A DNA stretch of 64,000 nucleotides. Source: Acidisarcina polymorpha (GTDB taxonomy: Bacteria; Acidobacteriota; Terriglobia; Terriglobales; Acidobacteriaceae). Each line of letters starts with the position of its first letter. Position 1 is the stretch's first letter. Of the stretch, positions 32,352-41,687 are shown piece after piece. Below the pieces are notes generated by a model. It saw nothing but the letters and a program-made list of their open reading frames with translations, was not told the origin of the DNA and did not search any database. The stretch spans positions 4,278,001-4,342,000 of the forward strand of contig NZ_CP030840.1 in the NCBI RefSeq assembly GCF_003330725.1, in the 5' to 3' direction. The translations under genes and the position numbers were made by a program.

Positions 32352-35006
32352 ATGAAAGCTACTGGAGTTTATTTTGCAACGATTGTGCTGGGATGCAGCG
32401 TATGGGGGGTCCAGGCCCAGCAGAAGCCGGCGTTCCTCGATCCCAGGCTGCCGCCTGAACAACGGGCTGCAAATTTGGTGCAGCAGATGACCCTCGAAGA
32501 GAAGGCCAGCCAACTCGTCAATCAGGCCCGGGCGATTCCGCGATTAGGCGTGCCCGCATACGATTGGTGGAGCGAGGCGCTGCACGGTGTCGCGCGCGAC
32601 GGGACGACGGAGTTCCCTGAACCCGTCGGCCTCGCTGCCACCTTCGATCCGGACGCCATTCACCGGATGGCCGTCGTCATCAGCACCGAGGGCCGGGTAA
32701 AGCACCAGCAAGCTCTGAAAGCGAACGGTGGATCAAGCGATATCTTCCAGGGTCTGGACTTCTGGGCGCCCAACATAAATATCTTCCGCGATCCGCGCTG
32801 GGGCCGTGGCCAGGAGACTTACGGCGAAGACCCGTTCCTCACCGCACAGCTCGGTGTCGCCTTCGTTACCGGCATGCAGGGCGATGATCCTAAGTATTAT
32901 CGCGTCATTTCCACGCCCAAGCATTACGCAGTGCACAGCGGTCCTGAGTCCACCCGCCACACCGCAGATGTAACCGTGAGCAAACACGACGAATTAGATA
33001 CTTATCTGCCCGCGTTTCGCGCCACCGTCACCCAAGCCAAGGCGGGCTCGATTATGTGCGCCTACAACAGTATCAATGGCGAACCCGCTTGCGCCAACGA
33101 GTTCCTGCTGCAGGACCAGCTGCGCGGCAAGTGGAATTTCAAAGGTTATGTCGTCTCCGATTGCGGGGCGGTCATCGACATCTATCAAGGCCATCACTAC
33201 AAGCCCACGCAACCGCAGGCTTCGGCGATCAGCCTGCAACGCGGAATGGACAATGAGTGCGTCGATTTCACTTTTAAGGTGAAAGACGATCATGACTACA
33301 AGCCCTACCTCGACGCGGTGAAAGAAGGCCATCTGAAAGAGGCCGACATCGACACCGCTCTCGTCCGCCTCTTCACAGCACGCATGAAACTCGGCATGTT
33401 CGATCCTCCAGGCGCCGTTCCTTACAACAACATCGATGAGAGCCAGCTCAACAGCCCCGGAAACCGAGACTTGGCGCGAAAGGTCGGAGACGAGGCCATG
33501 GTCCTCTTGAAGAATGACGGCACGTTGCCGCTGAAGACGAGCGGGGTCAAGATCGCCGTGGTTGGGCCGCTTGCAAGTCAGACCAAGGTGCTGCTTGGTA
33601 ATTACAACGGCACTCCAACGCACACCGTCTCGATTCTTGAAGGGCTTCGTAAAGAATTTGCTGGAGCCAATGTCCAATATGTTCCGGGAACGCAATTCCT
33701 GAGTCATGATGCGGAGACCGTTCCTGCGTCCGCGCTAACGGTAGACGGTAAGCCCGGGATCAAAGTGAGCTATTCCAAGCTTGACTTAAGCAACGTGAAC
33801 AATCCGGAGGCGACGAAAGCTCTCGCGGAGAATACCTATCCCAGCCTGGACGCAGCCGCGCAGCCGCTGCCCGCCGCGGTGGCCGACGTACGTCCGCTTG
33901 CCATCCACTGGGACGGCATGCTCACGGCGCCTGAAACCAGCGATTACAATTTAGGCCTGAAAGCAGATGGCTTCTTCCGGATCCAACTCGACGGCAAGAA
34001 TGTCACATCGTCTTACGGCGGAGATCCGAACGAAGCTAAGTTAGGCCGCGTGCACCTGGAAGCCGGCAGACCTACGACACTCCATGTGGAGTACACGCCG
34101 CCTGAGCACGGCACTCCCAAGGCCACTCTCGTCTGGTCCAAGGTCGACATGAAACCGCAACCTGAGGCCGTCGAAGCTGCCAAGAATGCGGACGTTGTGA
34201 TTGCGGTCCTGGGTATTTCGAGCGAACTCGAGGGCGAGGAGATGCAGGTCAGCGAACCCGGCTTCAAGGGCGGCGATCGCACCAGCATCGATCTGCCCAA
34301 GCCAGAAGAGGATCTTCTCGAAGCAGTCGCAGCCGCCGGCAAGCCGGTTGTCCTGGTACTCACAAATGGCAGCGCCCTTGCCGTCGGCTGGGCGAAGGAC
34401 CACGTGAATGCCATCCTCGACGCTTGGTATCCCGGCGAAGAGGGCGGCACGGCCGTAGCTGAAACCCTCTCCGGGAAAAACAATCCCGCCGGGCGTCTGC
34501 CCGTCACCTTCTACACCGGCGTCGATCAACTTCCGCCTTTCGAAGACTATGCGATGAAAGGCCGTACTTATCGTTATTTCGATGGCACGCCGCTCTACCC
34601 TTTCGGTTACGGTCTCAGCTACACTACTTTCTCTTATAGCGGCCTGGCCCTTCCGACCAGCGCCGTGGCCGCCGGTGAGCCCATGAACGCAGAGGTCACA
34701 GTGACCAACACCGGCAAAGTTGCAGGCGACGAGGTTGCTCAACTGTACCTTGGCTTCCCGAGTGTAGCGGGCGCCCCGATCCGCGCGCTGCGCGGGTTCA
34801 AGCGCGTACACCTGGAACCGGGCCAGTCGCAGAAAGTGCGCTTCGAACTAAACGCACGCGATTTAAGCATGGTTTCGGAGGCGGGCGATCCGATCGTAGC
34901 GGAGGGTAAATACTCAATGTCAGTGGGCGGAGGACAGCCTAACACGGGTGCTCCTTCAGTGACGGGAACATTCGAGGTAACAGGCACTGCCAAGCTGCCT
35001 GAATGA
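32352..35006 (+). CDS. Secreted GH3 beta-glycosidase with PA14 insert
   Basis: 884 aa from ATG 32352, which has GAGGG 5 bases upstream and begins at a signal peptide (MKATGVYFATIVLG to VQAQ); an earlier in-frame start 21 codons upstream lacks these signs. GH3 N-domain with WWSEALHGVAR, FWAPNINIFRDPRWGRGQETYGEDP, STPKHYAVHS and the nucleophile Asp in VVSDCGAV (about D270). A PA14 domain is inserted in the second GH3 domain (about 505-620). The acid/base region is ISSELEGEEM. A fibronectin-III-like domain closes the protein (NTGKVAGDEVAQLYL). The architecture matches beta-xylosidase/beta-glucosidase enzymes. It acts downstream of the GH10 xylanase on released oligosaccharides. Confidence 0.93.
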   Translation: MKATGVYFATIVLGCSVWGVQAQQKPAFLDPRLPPEQRAANLVQQMTLEEKASQLVNQARAIPRLGVPAYDWWSEALHGVARDGTTEFPEPVGLAATFDPDAIHRMAVVISTEGRVKHQQALKANGGSSDIFQGLDFWAPNINIFRDPRWGRGQETYGEDPFLTAQLGVAFVTGMQGDDPKYYRVISTPKHYAVHSGPESTRHTADVTVSKHDELDTYLPAFRATVTQAKAGSIMCAYNSINGEPACANEFLLQDQLRGKWNFKGYVVSDCGAVIDIYQGHHYKPTQPQASAISLQRGMDNECVDFTFKVKDDHDYKPYLDAVKEGHLKEADIDTALVRLFTARMKLGMFDPPGAVPYNNIDESQLNSPGNRDLARKVGDEAMVLLKNDGTLPLKTSGVKIAVVGPLASQTKVLLGNYNGTPTHTVSILEGLRKEFAGANVQYVPGTQFLSHDAETVPASALTVDGKPGIKVSYSKLDLSNVNNPEATKALAENTYPSLDAAAQPLPAAVADVRPLAIHWDGMLTAPETSDYNLGLKADGFFRIQLDGKNVTSSYGGDPNEAKLGRVHLEAGRPTTLHVEYTPPEHGTPKATLVWSKVDMKPQPEAVEAAKNADVVIAVLGISSELEGEEMQVSEPGFKGGDRTSIDLPKPEEDLLEAVAAAGKPVVLVLTNGSALAVGWAKDHVNAILDAWYPGEEGGTAVAETLSGKNNPAGRLPVTFYTGVDQLPPFEDYAMKGRTYRYFDGTPLYPFGYGLSYTTFSYSGLALPTSAVAAGEPMNAEVTVTNTGKVAGDEVAQLYLGFPSVAGAPIRALRGFKRVHLEPGQSQKVRFELNARDLSMVSEAGDPIVAEGKYSMSVGGGQPNTGAPSVTGTFEVTGTAKLPE

Positions 35007-35023
35007 TCATCGCGACTTGATTC

Positions 35024-35053
35024 GAGTCGCGTCATCACCTGGTGACGCGACTC
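35024..35053 (+). terminator. Strong hairpin after GH3
   Basis: GAGTCGCGTCA (35024-35034) and TGACGCGACTC (35043-35053) form a perfect 11-bp GC-rich stem with an 8-base loop, 18 bases after the GH3 stop. No T tract follows, so it may stabilise the transcript end rather than terminate by itself. Confidence 0.6.
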
Positions 35054-35373
35054 AACGCTTGACGACGTTGCAGCAAATCTCAGAGGACGAGCCCGGAGGA
35101 GATATCTAATAGACAACAATGCGCCAGCCATACGCATATCTAATCGTTTGTAGCGCGGCGATACGACTCCGGGTTAGTTCACACCAGCTAGACACAATTG
35201 CTTATCGTGTTGGCTGATAGACAAGGTTCCCGCTGGGCCTATAGGGAGATGGACGTCCTCACGCGCTCTTCCTTATTCGCAAACGACCAATGCGATGCTC
35301 TGGCAGCAGCCCTGTAACGGAACGCAGTCAATCGTGGGCTGCTACTTACCTGAATTGCGCAACGTAATTTCCT
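35054..35373. other. Intergenic stretch between convergent GH3 and SDR genes
   Basis: No gene recognised. ATATCTAAT occurs twice (near 35100 and 35135) without clear meaning. Confidence 0.4.
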
Positions 35374-36165
35374 TCACTTCTTCGCGGTCGTCGCACGGAT
35401 TGCGCCGGTCGAGATGCCGCCATCTACGAGCAGTGTCTGCCCGGTGATGTATGCGCTCGCGTCCGAAGCGAGAAACACGATTGCGCCGTTGAGATCGTTC
35501 GGCTGGCCAGGGCGCTTCAGCGGAATGCGGTCCTTCAGGTATTCGACCCATTCGGGGTTCTCGTAGAGCACGGCGTTCTGTTTCGTTTTGAACCAGCCGG
35601 GAGCGAGGCAATTTACGGTAATGCCATGTACACCCCATTCGTCGGCGAGGCTCATCGTGAGCTGCTTTATGCCGCCGCGGCTAGCACAGTACGGGCCGAT
35701 GCCCGCGTAGCCGAAGACGCTGGTAACTGAGCCGATATTGATCACGCGTCCGTAGCCGTTCGCTATCATGTGAGGAGCAAACGCCTGGGCAACGAAGAAC
35801 GAACCGCGCAGGTTCGTGTCGAGTACGAGATTCCAGTCTTCCCAGGTAATGTCGACTGCAGGCTTGCGGACGTTGCAGCCGGCGTTGTTCACGAGGACGT
35901 CAATCTTACCGTAGTGTTTGATCGCCTTCGGCGCCATGGCGCGGATGCTGGCTTCATCGCGCAGGTCAAGCTCGAGCGGCAATGCCCTGCGGCCAAGCGC
36001 CTCGATCTCTTCCTTGAAAGGGGTGAGATCACCGAGCTTGCGGCTGGTGATCACGAGGTCGGCGCCGGCTCTGGCGAGCGCGCGTCCGAGATACTGTCCA
36101 AGACCACGGCTCGCTCCCGTAACGACGGCCACTTTTCCAGTTAGATCAAACTGATTGTCCTGCAT
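35374..36165 (-). CDS. Gluconate-5-dehydrogenase-like SDR
   Basis: 263 aa from ATG 36165; the frame extends 53 codons further upstream, but that part is Arg-rich, overlaps the previous gene and is not SDR-like. Seen: TGASRGLG, NNAGCNVRKP, INIGSVTS, Tyr-x3-x pattern YCASRGG (Arg in place of the usual Lys, so the Y-x3-K rule is broken by one residue class), and APGWFKT. The position of catalytic Lys needs alignment. The family oxidises sugar acids or polyols. It begins 17 bases after the zinc alcohol dehydrogenase stops, so the two form an operon. Confidence 0.85.
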   Translation of the reverse strand: MQDNQFDLTGKVAVVTGASRGLGQYLGRALARAGADLVITSRKLGDLTPFKEEIEALGRRALPLELDLRDEASIRAMAPKAIKHYGKIDVLVNNAGCNVRKPAVDITWEDWNLVLDTNLRGSFFVAQAFAPHMIANGYGRVINIGSVTSVFGYAGIGPYCASRGGIKQLTMSLADEWGVHGITVNCLAPGWFKTKQNAVLYENPEWVEYLKDRIPLKRPGQPNDLNGAIVFLASDASAYITGQTLLVDGGISTGAIRATTAKK

Positions 36166-36182
36166 GTCTGCTGCTCGTTCTC

Positions 36183-37214
36183 TTAAGGTTGGAGGATTAC
36201 TTTCATCAGCCCGGGCTCGCGGTTGTAGAGGCGGTTGAACCACTCGGCGCCTTCGCTTAACGGGGCCACCGCGGAAAGAAGTGGGCCAACGTCGATCGCG
36301 CCGCTCTCCATGAGTTCGATGCATTCACCATACTCGCCCGCCGAGGCACAGGATCCGAGCAGAGTGATCTGCCTGGTGACGACGATCTGCAGGGGTATCT
36401 CGACCTTGGGCGCGAGGTTGCCGATCAGTGTAACCTTGCCGCCGCGTCGGACTGCTTCAATGGCAGTCGTGATGGACTTCTGAGCGCCGACAACCTCGAC
36501 CGCTATATCGATGCCACGGCCACCGGCGGCCTTATTGAGCTGAGCAAAGAGGTCCGGATCAGTCGCGAGAAAGGTCTCGTCCGCGCCAAGCTTCTTCGCG
36601 GTATCCAGCTTGCTCTGCTCGAGATCGACGGCGAAGACCCTGGTGCAGCCGAAATACTTGAACGCCTGAACAGCAAGGAGCCCGATCATCCCAACGCCAA
36701 TCACGACGCATGTGCTGCCCTGCTCGATCTCCGTGATCTTCGCCGCATGAACGGCGATCGAAACGGCCTCAATGAGAGCGGCTTTCTCATACTCGAAGCT
36801 GTCGGGCAGTGAGTAGACGATGTGCTCCGGGACGGCGACGTACTCAGCAAAGGCGCCATTGCGACGATAGTCGCCACAAGAAACGCCGAGCACCTGGCGG
36901 TTGTCGCAAAGGTTCACCTCTCCAGCCAGGCAGTAGGCGCAGTGACCACAGCTCACGGTCGAGTCAAAGGTGACGCGGTCCCCAACTTTAAAGGAGCTGA
37001 CATCGAGGCCAACCTTTGAGACGACCCCGGCTGCTTCGTGTCCCATTATGATGGGCGGAATGCGCCGGCCGGTGCTCCCATCGTACCCGTGGACATCGCT
37101 TCCACAGATGCCGCAAGCTTTCACCTGGATGAGAACATCATGAGTCTTCAGTTCAGGCTCGGGAACATCGCGAAGATGCAGGCCGCGTACTTCTTCTAAA
37201 ACAAGTGCTTTCAT
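36183..37214 (-). CDS. Zinc-dependent medium-chain dehydrogenase (polyol/sugar-acid type)
   Basis: 343 aa MDR enzyme. Catalytic zinc ligands: CGICGSDVHGYD region Cys, GHEAAGVV His-Glu. The structural zinc Cys cluster CGHCAYCLAGEVNLC is complete. The Rossmann motif is VIGVGMIGLLAVQ, with the acidic VFAVDLEQSKL that favours NAD. It resembles sorbitol, L-idonate, L-galactonate and threonine dehydrogenases; the substrate cannot be chosen from sequence. It is divergent from the UlaG-like gene and shares the candidate operator at 37226. No clear ribosome site before ATG 37214. Confidence 0.9.
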   Translation of the reverse strand: MKALVLEEVRGLHLRDVPEPELKTHDVLIQVKACGICGSDVHGYDGSTGRRIPPIIMGHEAAGVVSKVGLDVSSFKVGDRVTFDSTVSCGHCAYCLAGEVNLCDNRQVLGVSCGDYRRNGAFAEYVAVPEHIVYSLPDSFEYEKAALIEAVSIAVHAAKITEIEQGSTCVVIGVGMIGLLAVQAFKYFGCTRVFAVDLEQSKLDTAKKLGADETFLATDPDLFAQLNKAAGGRGIDIAVEVVGAQKSITTAIEAVRRGGKVTLIGNLAPKVEIPLQIVVTRQITLLGSCASAGEYGECIELMESGAIDVGPLLSAVAPLSEGAEWFNRLYNREPGLMKVILQP

Positions 37215-37225
37215 AGCGTGAAAGA

Positions 37226-37236
37226 TAATCTATAAT
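37226..37236. promoter_or_regulatory. TAATCTATA element and -10 box between dehydrogenase and UlaG-like gene
   Basis: TAATCTATA (37226-37234) overlaps TATAAT (37231-37236), a perfect -10 sequence for the rightward gene. A regulator bound here would block that promoter. The same 9-mer recurs before the GntR gene and upstream of GH51. Confidence 0.45.
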
Positions 37237-37259
37237 TGGGCCCATTGTCGAGGAGACCC

Positions 37260-38180
37260 TTGCCGTCATTCTCAGATCTGCTCAGCGCCGGTGATCCGTA
37301 TTGTTTTACACGCAACGATCCGTTCGACCGTTCCAAGCCGGTAGAGCTCGTGGTCCCGCAGTTGATGTCCAGCAGGGATTATATGAAGTCCATCCGCGAC
37401 TACAGTGTACCGGAAGGCAGCCTCGCTATCTGGTTCATGGGCCAGAACGGATTCATCCTGAAGGATTCCGTTAGCGAGTTGATCGGGATCGATCTCTATC
37501 TGAGCAATAGCTGCGCCATCAGCTATCCATCGCCGCCATTCCGCGTGGATCGACAACTGCCGGTCTTTATCGAACCGGAAGATCTGGACCTCGATGTATT
37601 TATCACCACTCACTCGCACCAAGATCATGCGGACCCGGAAACAATCCGCCGCATATCCAAGCCGGACCATAGGTTGTTTGTTGGCCCATATGACTCCTGC
37701 AGGCTGTACGAAGAGCACGGCGTGCGGGGATTTGCTCGACGCCTGATCCATCCCGGCGAGACCATCGAGATCCGCTCCACCAAGGTGTGCGCGACCTTCG
37801 CGCTGCCTACAGATAATACCGATCTGAACCATACGGGTATGCTGCTCACCTTCCCCAGCGGTATAAGCTTCTTCAACTCTGGCGATACCGGATGGGCGGA
37901 GTTGCTGCCGTCGCTGCTGCCCACCAACGTTGATATCTGCGCCGTCTGCATCAATGGTGGATACCACAATCTTGTACCTGAACAGGCGGCGCTTATTGTG
38001 AAGGCGGTGAATGCCCGCGTGGCGGTCCCCTGCCACTATGACCTGATGATCAATAACGTGGGCTCTCCGGAAATGTTCAAGGTGGCGCTGGAACGCTCCG
38101 GGGCTACTGCCAGATTCCAAATGCTTCGCTACTACGAACCCTGGCTCTACACGCGTGACGAGACAGGCACGCCATCCTAG
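37260..38180 (+). CDS. UlaG-like metallo-beta-lactamase-fold hydrolase (lactonase type)
   Basis: 306 aa from TTG 37260, which has AGGAGA 3-4 bases upstream and lies 23 bases after a TATAAT box; an earlier TTG (37236) would sit inside that box. Metal ligands: H-x-H-x-D-H in THSHQDHAD (about residue 118), HTGM region His, the FNSGDTGW Asp and the late His in PCHYDL. These match the UlaG branch, which opens L-ascorbate-6-phosphate lactone. With neighbouring dehydrogenases it probably opens a sugar lactone made by oxidation. It is first of a four-gene plus-strand operon. Confidence 0.82.
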   Translation: MPSFSDLLSAGDPYCFTRNDPFDRSKPVELVVPQLMSSRDYMKSIRDYSVPEGSLAIWFMGQNGFILKDSVSELIGIDLYLSNSCAISYPSPPFRVDRQLPVFIEPEDLDLDVFITTHSHQDHADPETIRRISKPDHRLFVGPYDSCRLYEEHGVRGFARRLIHPGETIEIRSTKVCATFALPTDNTDLNHTGMLLTFPSGISFFNSGDTGWAELLPSLLPTNVDICAVCINGGYHNLVPEQAALIVKAVNARVAVPCHYDLMINNVGSPEMFKVALERSGATARFQMLRYYEPWLYTRDETGTPS

Positions 38181-38193
38181 CGCAGGTGATTGA

Positions 38194-38964
38194 ATGAACA
38201 TCTCCCTCAGAGGCAAAGTCGCGGTCGTGACCGGAGCCTCTTCTGGCATCGGACTCGCAATTACCCGGGCATATCTTGACGCAGGCATCAAGGGTGTCGT
38301 CGCAGTCTTCCGGCGTAACGACCTCCCGGAGGAACTTCAGGAGGCCCTGAAGACCTATCCGGATAATCTCATCATTGTTCGTGGCGATGTTGCCGTAGAG
38401 CAGACGGCGATCGACTTCACGAAGGTAGCGCTCGACAAGTTCGGCAGTCTCGATGTGTTTGTCAGCAATGCCGCAATCAGCATCGTGAAAGCTGTGCATC
38501 TGCATACCGAGGAAGAGTGGGACACGGTCGTCAATGCGAATGTGAAGAGCCTCTATTGGGCGGCCAAGCACGTGATTCCTGTGATGATTGAGCAGAAAGG
38601 CGGCCTCATCCTGATTAGCGGCTCGATCTCCGGTGAAGCCGGCATTCCAACGCAAGGCGCGTATGCTCCGTCCAAAGGTGCTCTTCATCAAATGACGCGC
38701 CAGATGGCAATCGAATATGCGAAATACGGGATCCGCGTGAACACGGTTGCCTGTGGAACGGTCGACACCCCCATTGTCCATTCCTCGGCGAAGGCTTCGG
38801 GGAACCCTGAAGGCTATTGGAAGATGCTGAAGGATGCGCATCCGATTGGCCGCATCGCAAGCGCCGAAGAGGTCGCTGCGTTCTACACCTACATGGCGAC
38901 CGACCTGGCGAGCTTTTTCACGGGCGCGATTTTGATGATGGACGGCGGCTACACCGCGCAGTAA
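38194..38964 (+). CDS. SDR-family oxidoreductase (sugar/polyol type)
   Basis: 256 aa. Seen: TGASSGIG, the D in RGDVAVEQ, SNAAISIV (NNAG equivalent altered to SNAA), ISGSISGEAG with the active Ser, and Y-x3-K in YAPSKGAL, then MDGGYTAQ at the C-terminus. All catalytic residues are present. ATG 38194 has AGGTGA 5 bases upstream and follows the UlaG-like gene by 13 bases. It is the second gene of the operon and probably oxidises or reduces an intermediate of the same sugar-acid route; 2-keto-3-deoxy-L-fuconate dehydrogenases belong to this SDR type, but the link is only suggestive. Confidence 0.88.
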   Translation: MNISLRGKVAVVTGASSGIGLAITRAYLDAGIKGVVAVFRRNDLPEELQEALKTYPDNLIIVRGDVAVEQTAIDFTKVALDKFGSLDVFVSNAAISIVKAVHLHTEEEWDTVVNANVKSLYWAAKHVIPVMIEQKGGLILISGSISGEAGIPTQGAYAPSKGALHQMTRQMAIEYAKYGIRVNTVACGTVDTPIVHSSAKASGNPEGYWKMLKDAHPIGRIASAEEVAAFYTYMATDLASFFTGAILMMDGGYTAQ

Positions 38965-38982
38965 GTCGCAAGGAGAATCGTG

Positions 38983-40008
38983 ATGGAAACAATGCTGGCT
39001 GCGCGCTACATGGGCCCCGATCACATTGAAGCACGTCAGGTTTCTCTTCCAAAGATCGCTCCGGGCGAGGCCCTCATTCAGGTCGAGGCCTGCGGCTTTT
39101 GCGGGTCGGACATCAACATCGTTGCGGGCACGCACCCCCGAGCGCAGTCGCCGTTGACCATTGGACACGAACTTTCCGGTCGTATCGTCGAGATTGCCGA
39201 TGTTACGACCGCCCTCGCGGTCGGTGATCATGTGACTAGTTATCCATTGATATCGTGCGGCGTTTGCCACGCCTGTACGCACGGCAACCCTCACGTCTGC
39301 AGGCAACTCCGCCTGTTCGGTTTCGATGTCGATGGCGGCATGGCAGAGTTCGTGAAGCTGCCCGTAGCTTCATTGATGAAGCTGCCAGACGACATGCCTG
39401 CATCCATCGGTGCGTTGATTGAACCGCTCGCCGTCGCTGTGCATGGGGTCCATCGTGCCCGGCTCGAAGGCGTGAGTGTGGCTGCCGTCTTGGGTGCCGG
39501 CCCCATAGGCATTCTCACCGCGCTCGTCGCCAAACACATGGGGATTCGGGACGTTTTGATAAGCGATGTGCAGCCCGCGCGTCTCAAACTTGCGACCGGT
39601 CTTGGGTTAGAGGCGTTTGCCGCCGGTGCCTCGCTTCGTGCGCAGATCATGGAGCTTTCTAACCAGAACGGAGCGGATGTAATCTACGAGTGCGCCGGAC
39701 ACCCCTCGTCCGCCAAGGAGATGACTGCCCTCGTACGCTCGCGTGGAACAATCGTCAACCTTGGGGTGTTCAAACGGCCGGTCGAGGTTGACCTGCAGGC
39801 CATTAACTTCAAGGAAGTCGAGATCATTGGTTCTCGCGTCTATGAGCGCAAGGATTTCCGCGCCGCAATTGACATGGCGATGTCACTGCCATTAGCGCCT
39901 ATTATCAGTCGCGAGTTCTCGCTGGATCATATCTCGGAAGCATTTCGTCTCTTCCGTGACGGAGAAGTCTGCAAGGTGATGATCCTGCCGCTTGCGAGGC
40001 CGCAATGA
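38983..40008 (+). CDS. Zinc-dependent medium-chain dehydrogenase
   Basis: 341 aa from ATG 38983 with AGGAGA 6 bases upstream (a GTG one codon earlier is less well spaced). Catalytic zinc region CGFCGSDIN and GHELSGRIV; structural zinc cluster CGVCHACTHGNPHVC complete; Rossmann motif VLGAGPIGILTALVAK with acidic LISDVQPARL. It resembles sorbitol/L-idonate/L-galactonate dehydrogenases and is distinct from the one at 36183. It overlaps the following SDR gene by four bases (ATGA). Both act in the same catabolic operon. Confidence 0.9.
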   Translation: METMLAARYMGPDHIEARQVSLPKIAPGEALIQVEACGFCGSDINIVAGTHPRAQSPLTIGHELSGRIVEIADVTTALAVGDHVTSYPLISCGVCHACTHGNPHVCRQLRLFGFDVDGGMAEFVKLPVASLMKLPDDMPASIGALIEPLAVAVHGVHRARLEGVSVAAVLGAGPIGILTALVAKHMGIRDVLISDVQPARLKLATGLGLEAFAAGASLRAQIMELSNQNGADVIYECAGHPSSAKEMTALVRSRGTIVNLGVFKRPVEVDLQAINFKEVEIIGSRVYERKDFRAAIDMAMSLPLAPIISREFSLDHISEAFRLFRDGEVCKVMILPLARPQ

Positions 40009-40769
40009 ACCCGTTCCGCATCGATGGCAAACTGGCGATGGTGACCGGGGCATCTCGCGGTATCGGGCTTGGTGCAGCAGAGGCGCTGGCAAGGTCGGGC
40101 GCACGCCTCATGCTCGTAGGTCGCAATGAAGAAGAACTAGAGCGCTCGGCCGAAGCTCTGCGGGTCCACACCGAGGCTGTGCACGTATTACCGTTCGATC
40201 TCATGCAGAGCGATGCCATTCGTCCATGGATGGAGAAGAGATTTGACGAGCTAGGAACGCCTGACATCCTCGTAAACTCAGCCGGCATGCAGCGTCGCGG
40301 GCCCGCTGTGGACCTTTCACTACAAGACTTCAACGACGTGATGACGCTCAACGCCACCGCCATCTTCGAAGTAAGCCGGACATTTGCGCGGCGTCGCAAA
40401 GCCCTGGGCGGCGGCGGAAAGGTGATCAACATCGCCTCCCTCATGACCGCCGCGGCGCGTCCGGGAACTTCGCCCTATACGGCATCCAAGGGCGCTGTTG
40501 GACAACTCACGAAAGTCTTGGCGATTGAGTGGGCAAAGGACCACATCTTCGTGAACGCGATTGCTCCCGGCTACATTGATACGGACCTGAACAAAAGCCT
40601 AATCGCCGATCCCGCTTTTGATAGCTGGGTCAAGGGCCGGTGTCCTCTGGGGCGTTGGGGAACGCCGATGGATATAGCATGGCCTATCGTTTTCCTGGCG
40701 AGCTCCGCTTCCGACTTCATCACCGGCCAGGTCATCTATGTTGACGGCGGGTGGCTTGCCACGTTTTAG
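40005..40769 (+). CDS. SDR-family oxidoreductase (gluconate-5-dehydrogenase-like)
   Basis: 254 aa. Seen: TGASRGIG, the NADP-type Arg in VGRNEEE, VNSAGMQRRG (NNAG variant), INIASLMT with the active Ser, Y-x3-K in YTASKGAV, APGYIDTDLN, and the C-terminal FITGQVIYVDGG. The start ATG overlaps the previous stop as ATGA, so translation is coupled. It is last in the operon UlaG-like/SDR/dehydrogenase/SDR. The GntR gene lies convergent 60 bases downstream. The likely role is a 5-keto-sugar-acid or 2-keto-3-deoxy acid oxidoreductase step. Confidence 0.9.
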   Translation: MNPFRIDGKLAMVTGASRGIGLGAAEALARSGARLMLVGRNEEELERSAEALRVHTEAVHVLPFDLMQSDAIRPWMEKRFDELGTPDILVNSAGMQRRGPAVDLSLQDFNDVMTLNATAIFEVSRTFARRRKALGGGGKVINIASLMTAAARPGTSPYTASKGAVGQLTKVLAIEWAKDHIFVNAIAPGYIDTDLNKSLIADPAFDSWVKGRCPLGRWGTPMDIAWPIVFLASSASDFITGQVIYVDGGWLATF

Positions 40770-40828
40770 TTCCGCGCGTCAACCTAAGCTTCGAACGATT
40801 AACCTAACGTGGAAAACCATGGCGAGGC

Positions 40829-41566
40829 TCAGGCTTCTCCCAGGAGTTCTTCTGCGTTGAGGCTGAGACCGTACTGCTGGTTCCAGTACTTGACTGTGCT
40901 CTTGACGAAGACCTTTCGCGCCCTCTGGGCATCGCGCGACTTCAGACCTTCCATGATGTTCTGGTGCTGCTTGACTGCCGCAGCTCGTTCGCTGGCTGCC
41001 TTTGGCGTGTTATCCCAGCGGCCGACGATTGAGAACACGAACAGCCGGAAAGTAATGGTTTCCAACATTTCGCCAAGATAAGGGTTGCCTGCGAGTTCCC
41101 AGATCGTGCGATGGAAGAGCACGTCGCAATCGTGGAATTGCTTCACGCTGCTCTTGTTGTCCGGACTGGACATCGCCTTAATCAGATTAGCGAGTTCTTT
41201 CTCTGTTTCGGGTGTCAAGCGCGTGGCCGCGCGGCCGATCGCAATCGCTTCCAGCGGGATGCGAACTTCGAGGATTTGCTGGTAATCCTCCGGGCTGAGT
41301 TGGGTGACGTAGGTCCCGCGTTGCGGCAGCTTGCGAAGCAGTCCTTGATGCTCGAGCTCAAGCAGTGCCTCGCGCAATGTCGGCTGGCCGATGCCAAGAC
41401 GGACTGACCATTTCTGCTCGAGAACTCGATCGCCCCCTTTCAGCTCTCCGGAGATGATCGCCTCACGCAGTGCCTGGGCCGCGGCCTCGGGAGCTGTCTG
41501 TAGATGTAGTATGCTATCGGATCTTCGTGAAGGTGGAATCCTCAAGGCTGGGGCGCTCCTGCTCAA
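40829..41566 (-). CDS. GntR-family regulator, FadR/FCD subfamily
   Basis: 245 aa. Winged helix at about 28-90 (AAQALREAIISGELKGGDRV, LGIGQPTLREALLELEHQGLL, PQRGTYVTQ). The all-helical FCD effector domain follows with metal-ligand candidates: Asp and His in FHDCDVLFHRTIW and His in VKQHQNIM. FCD members usually sense sugar acids or other carboxylates, in line with the adjacent dehydrogenase cluster. The start is a TTG, either 41566 or 41545 (AGGAG about 10 bases upstream of the latter). A TAATCTATA element lies 12 bases upstream of the first, consistent with autoregulation. Confidence 0.9.
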   Translation of the reverse strand: MSRSAPALRIPPSRRSDSILHLQTAPEAAAQALREAIISGELKGGDRVLEQKWSVRLGIGQPTLREALLELEHQGLLRKLPQRGTYVTQLSPEDYQQILEVRIPLEAIAIGRAATRLTPETEKELANLIKAMSSPDNKSSVKQFHDCDVLFHRTIWELAGNPYLGEMLETITFRLFVFSIVGRWDNTPKAASERAAAVKQHQNIMEGLKSRDAQRARKVFVKSTVKYWNQQYGLSLNAEELLGEA

Positions 41567-41577
41567 TAGAGTGTCTC

Positions 41578-41586
41578 TAATCTATA
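41578..41586. promoter_or_regulatory. TAATCTATA element before gntR-type gene
   Basis: Same 9-mer as at 37226-37234 and (inverted) 43632-43640. The location just before the regulator start suggests an autoregulatory site. Confidence 0.4.
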
Positions 41587-41687
41587 CCAGCCGCAAGAGG
41601 TCATCTCGGATAGCTTACCGCCCAGGAGACATCAAGAATGCGAATTGCACCATCTACCAACTTTCGCTTAGCTATACACTTGGTCAA

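Noticed and set aside
37272-38291. 339-codon minus-strand open frame
   Set aside because: Antisense to the UlaG-like gene, which has intact metal motifs.
38104-39306. 400-codon minus-strand open frame
   Set aside because: Antisense to the clear SDR and zinc dehydrogenase genes; shadow composition.
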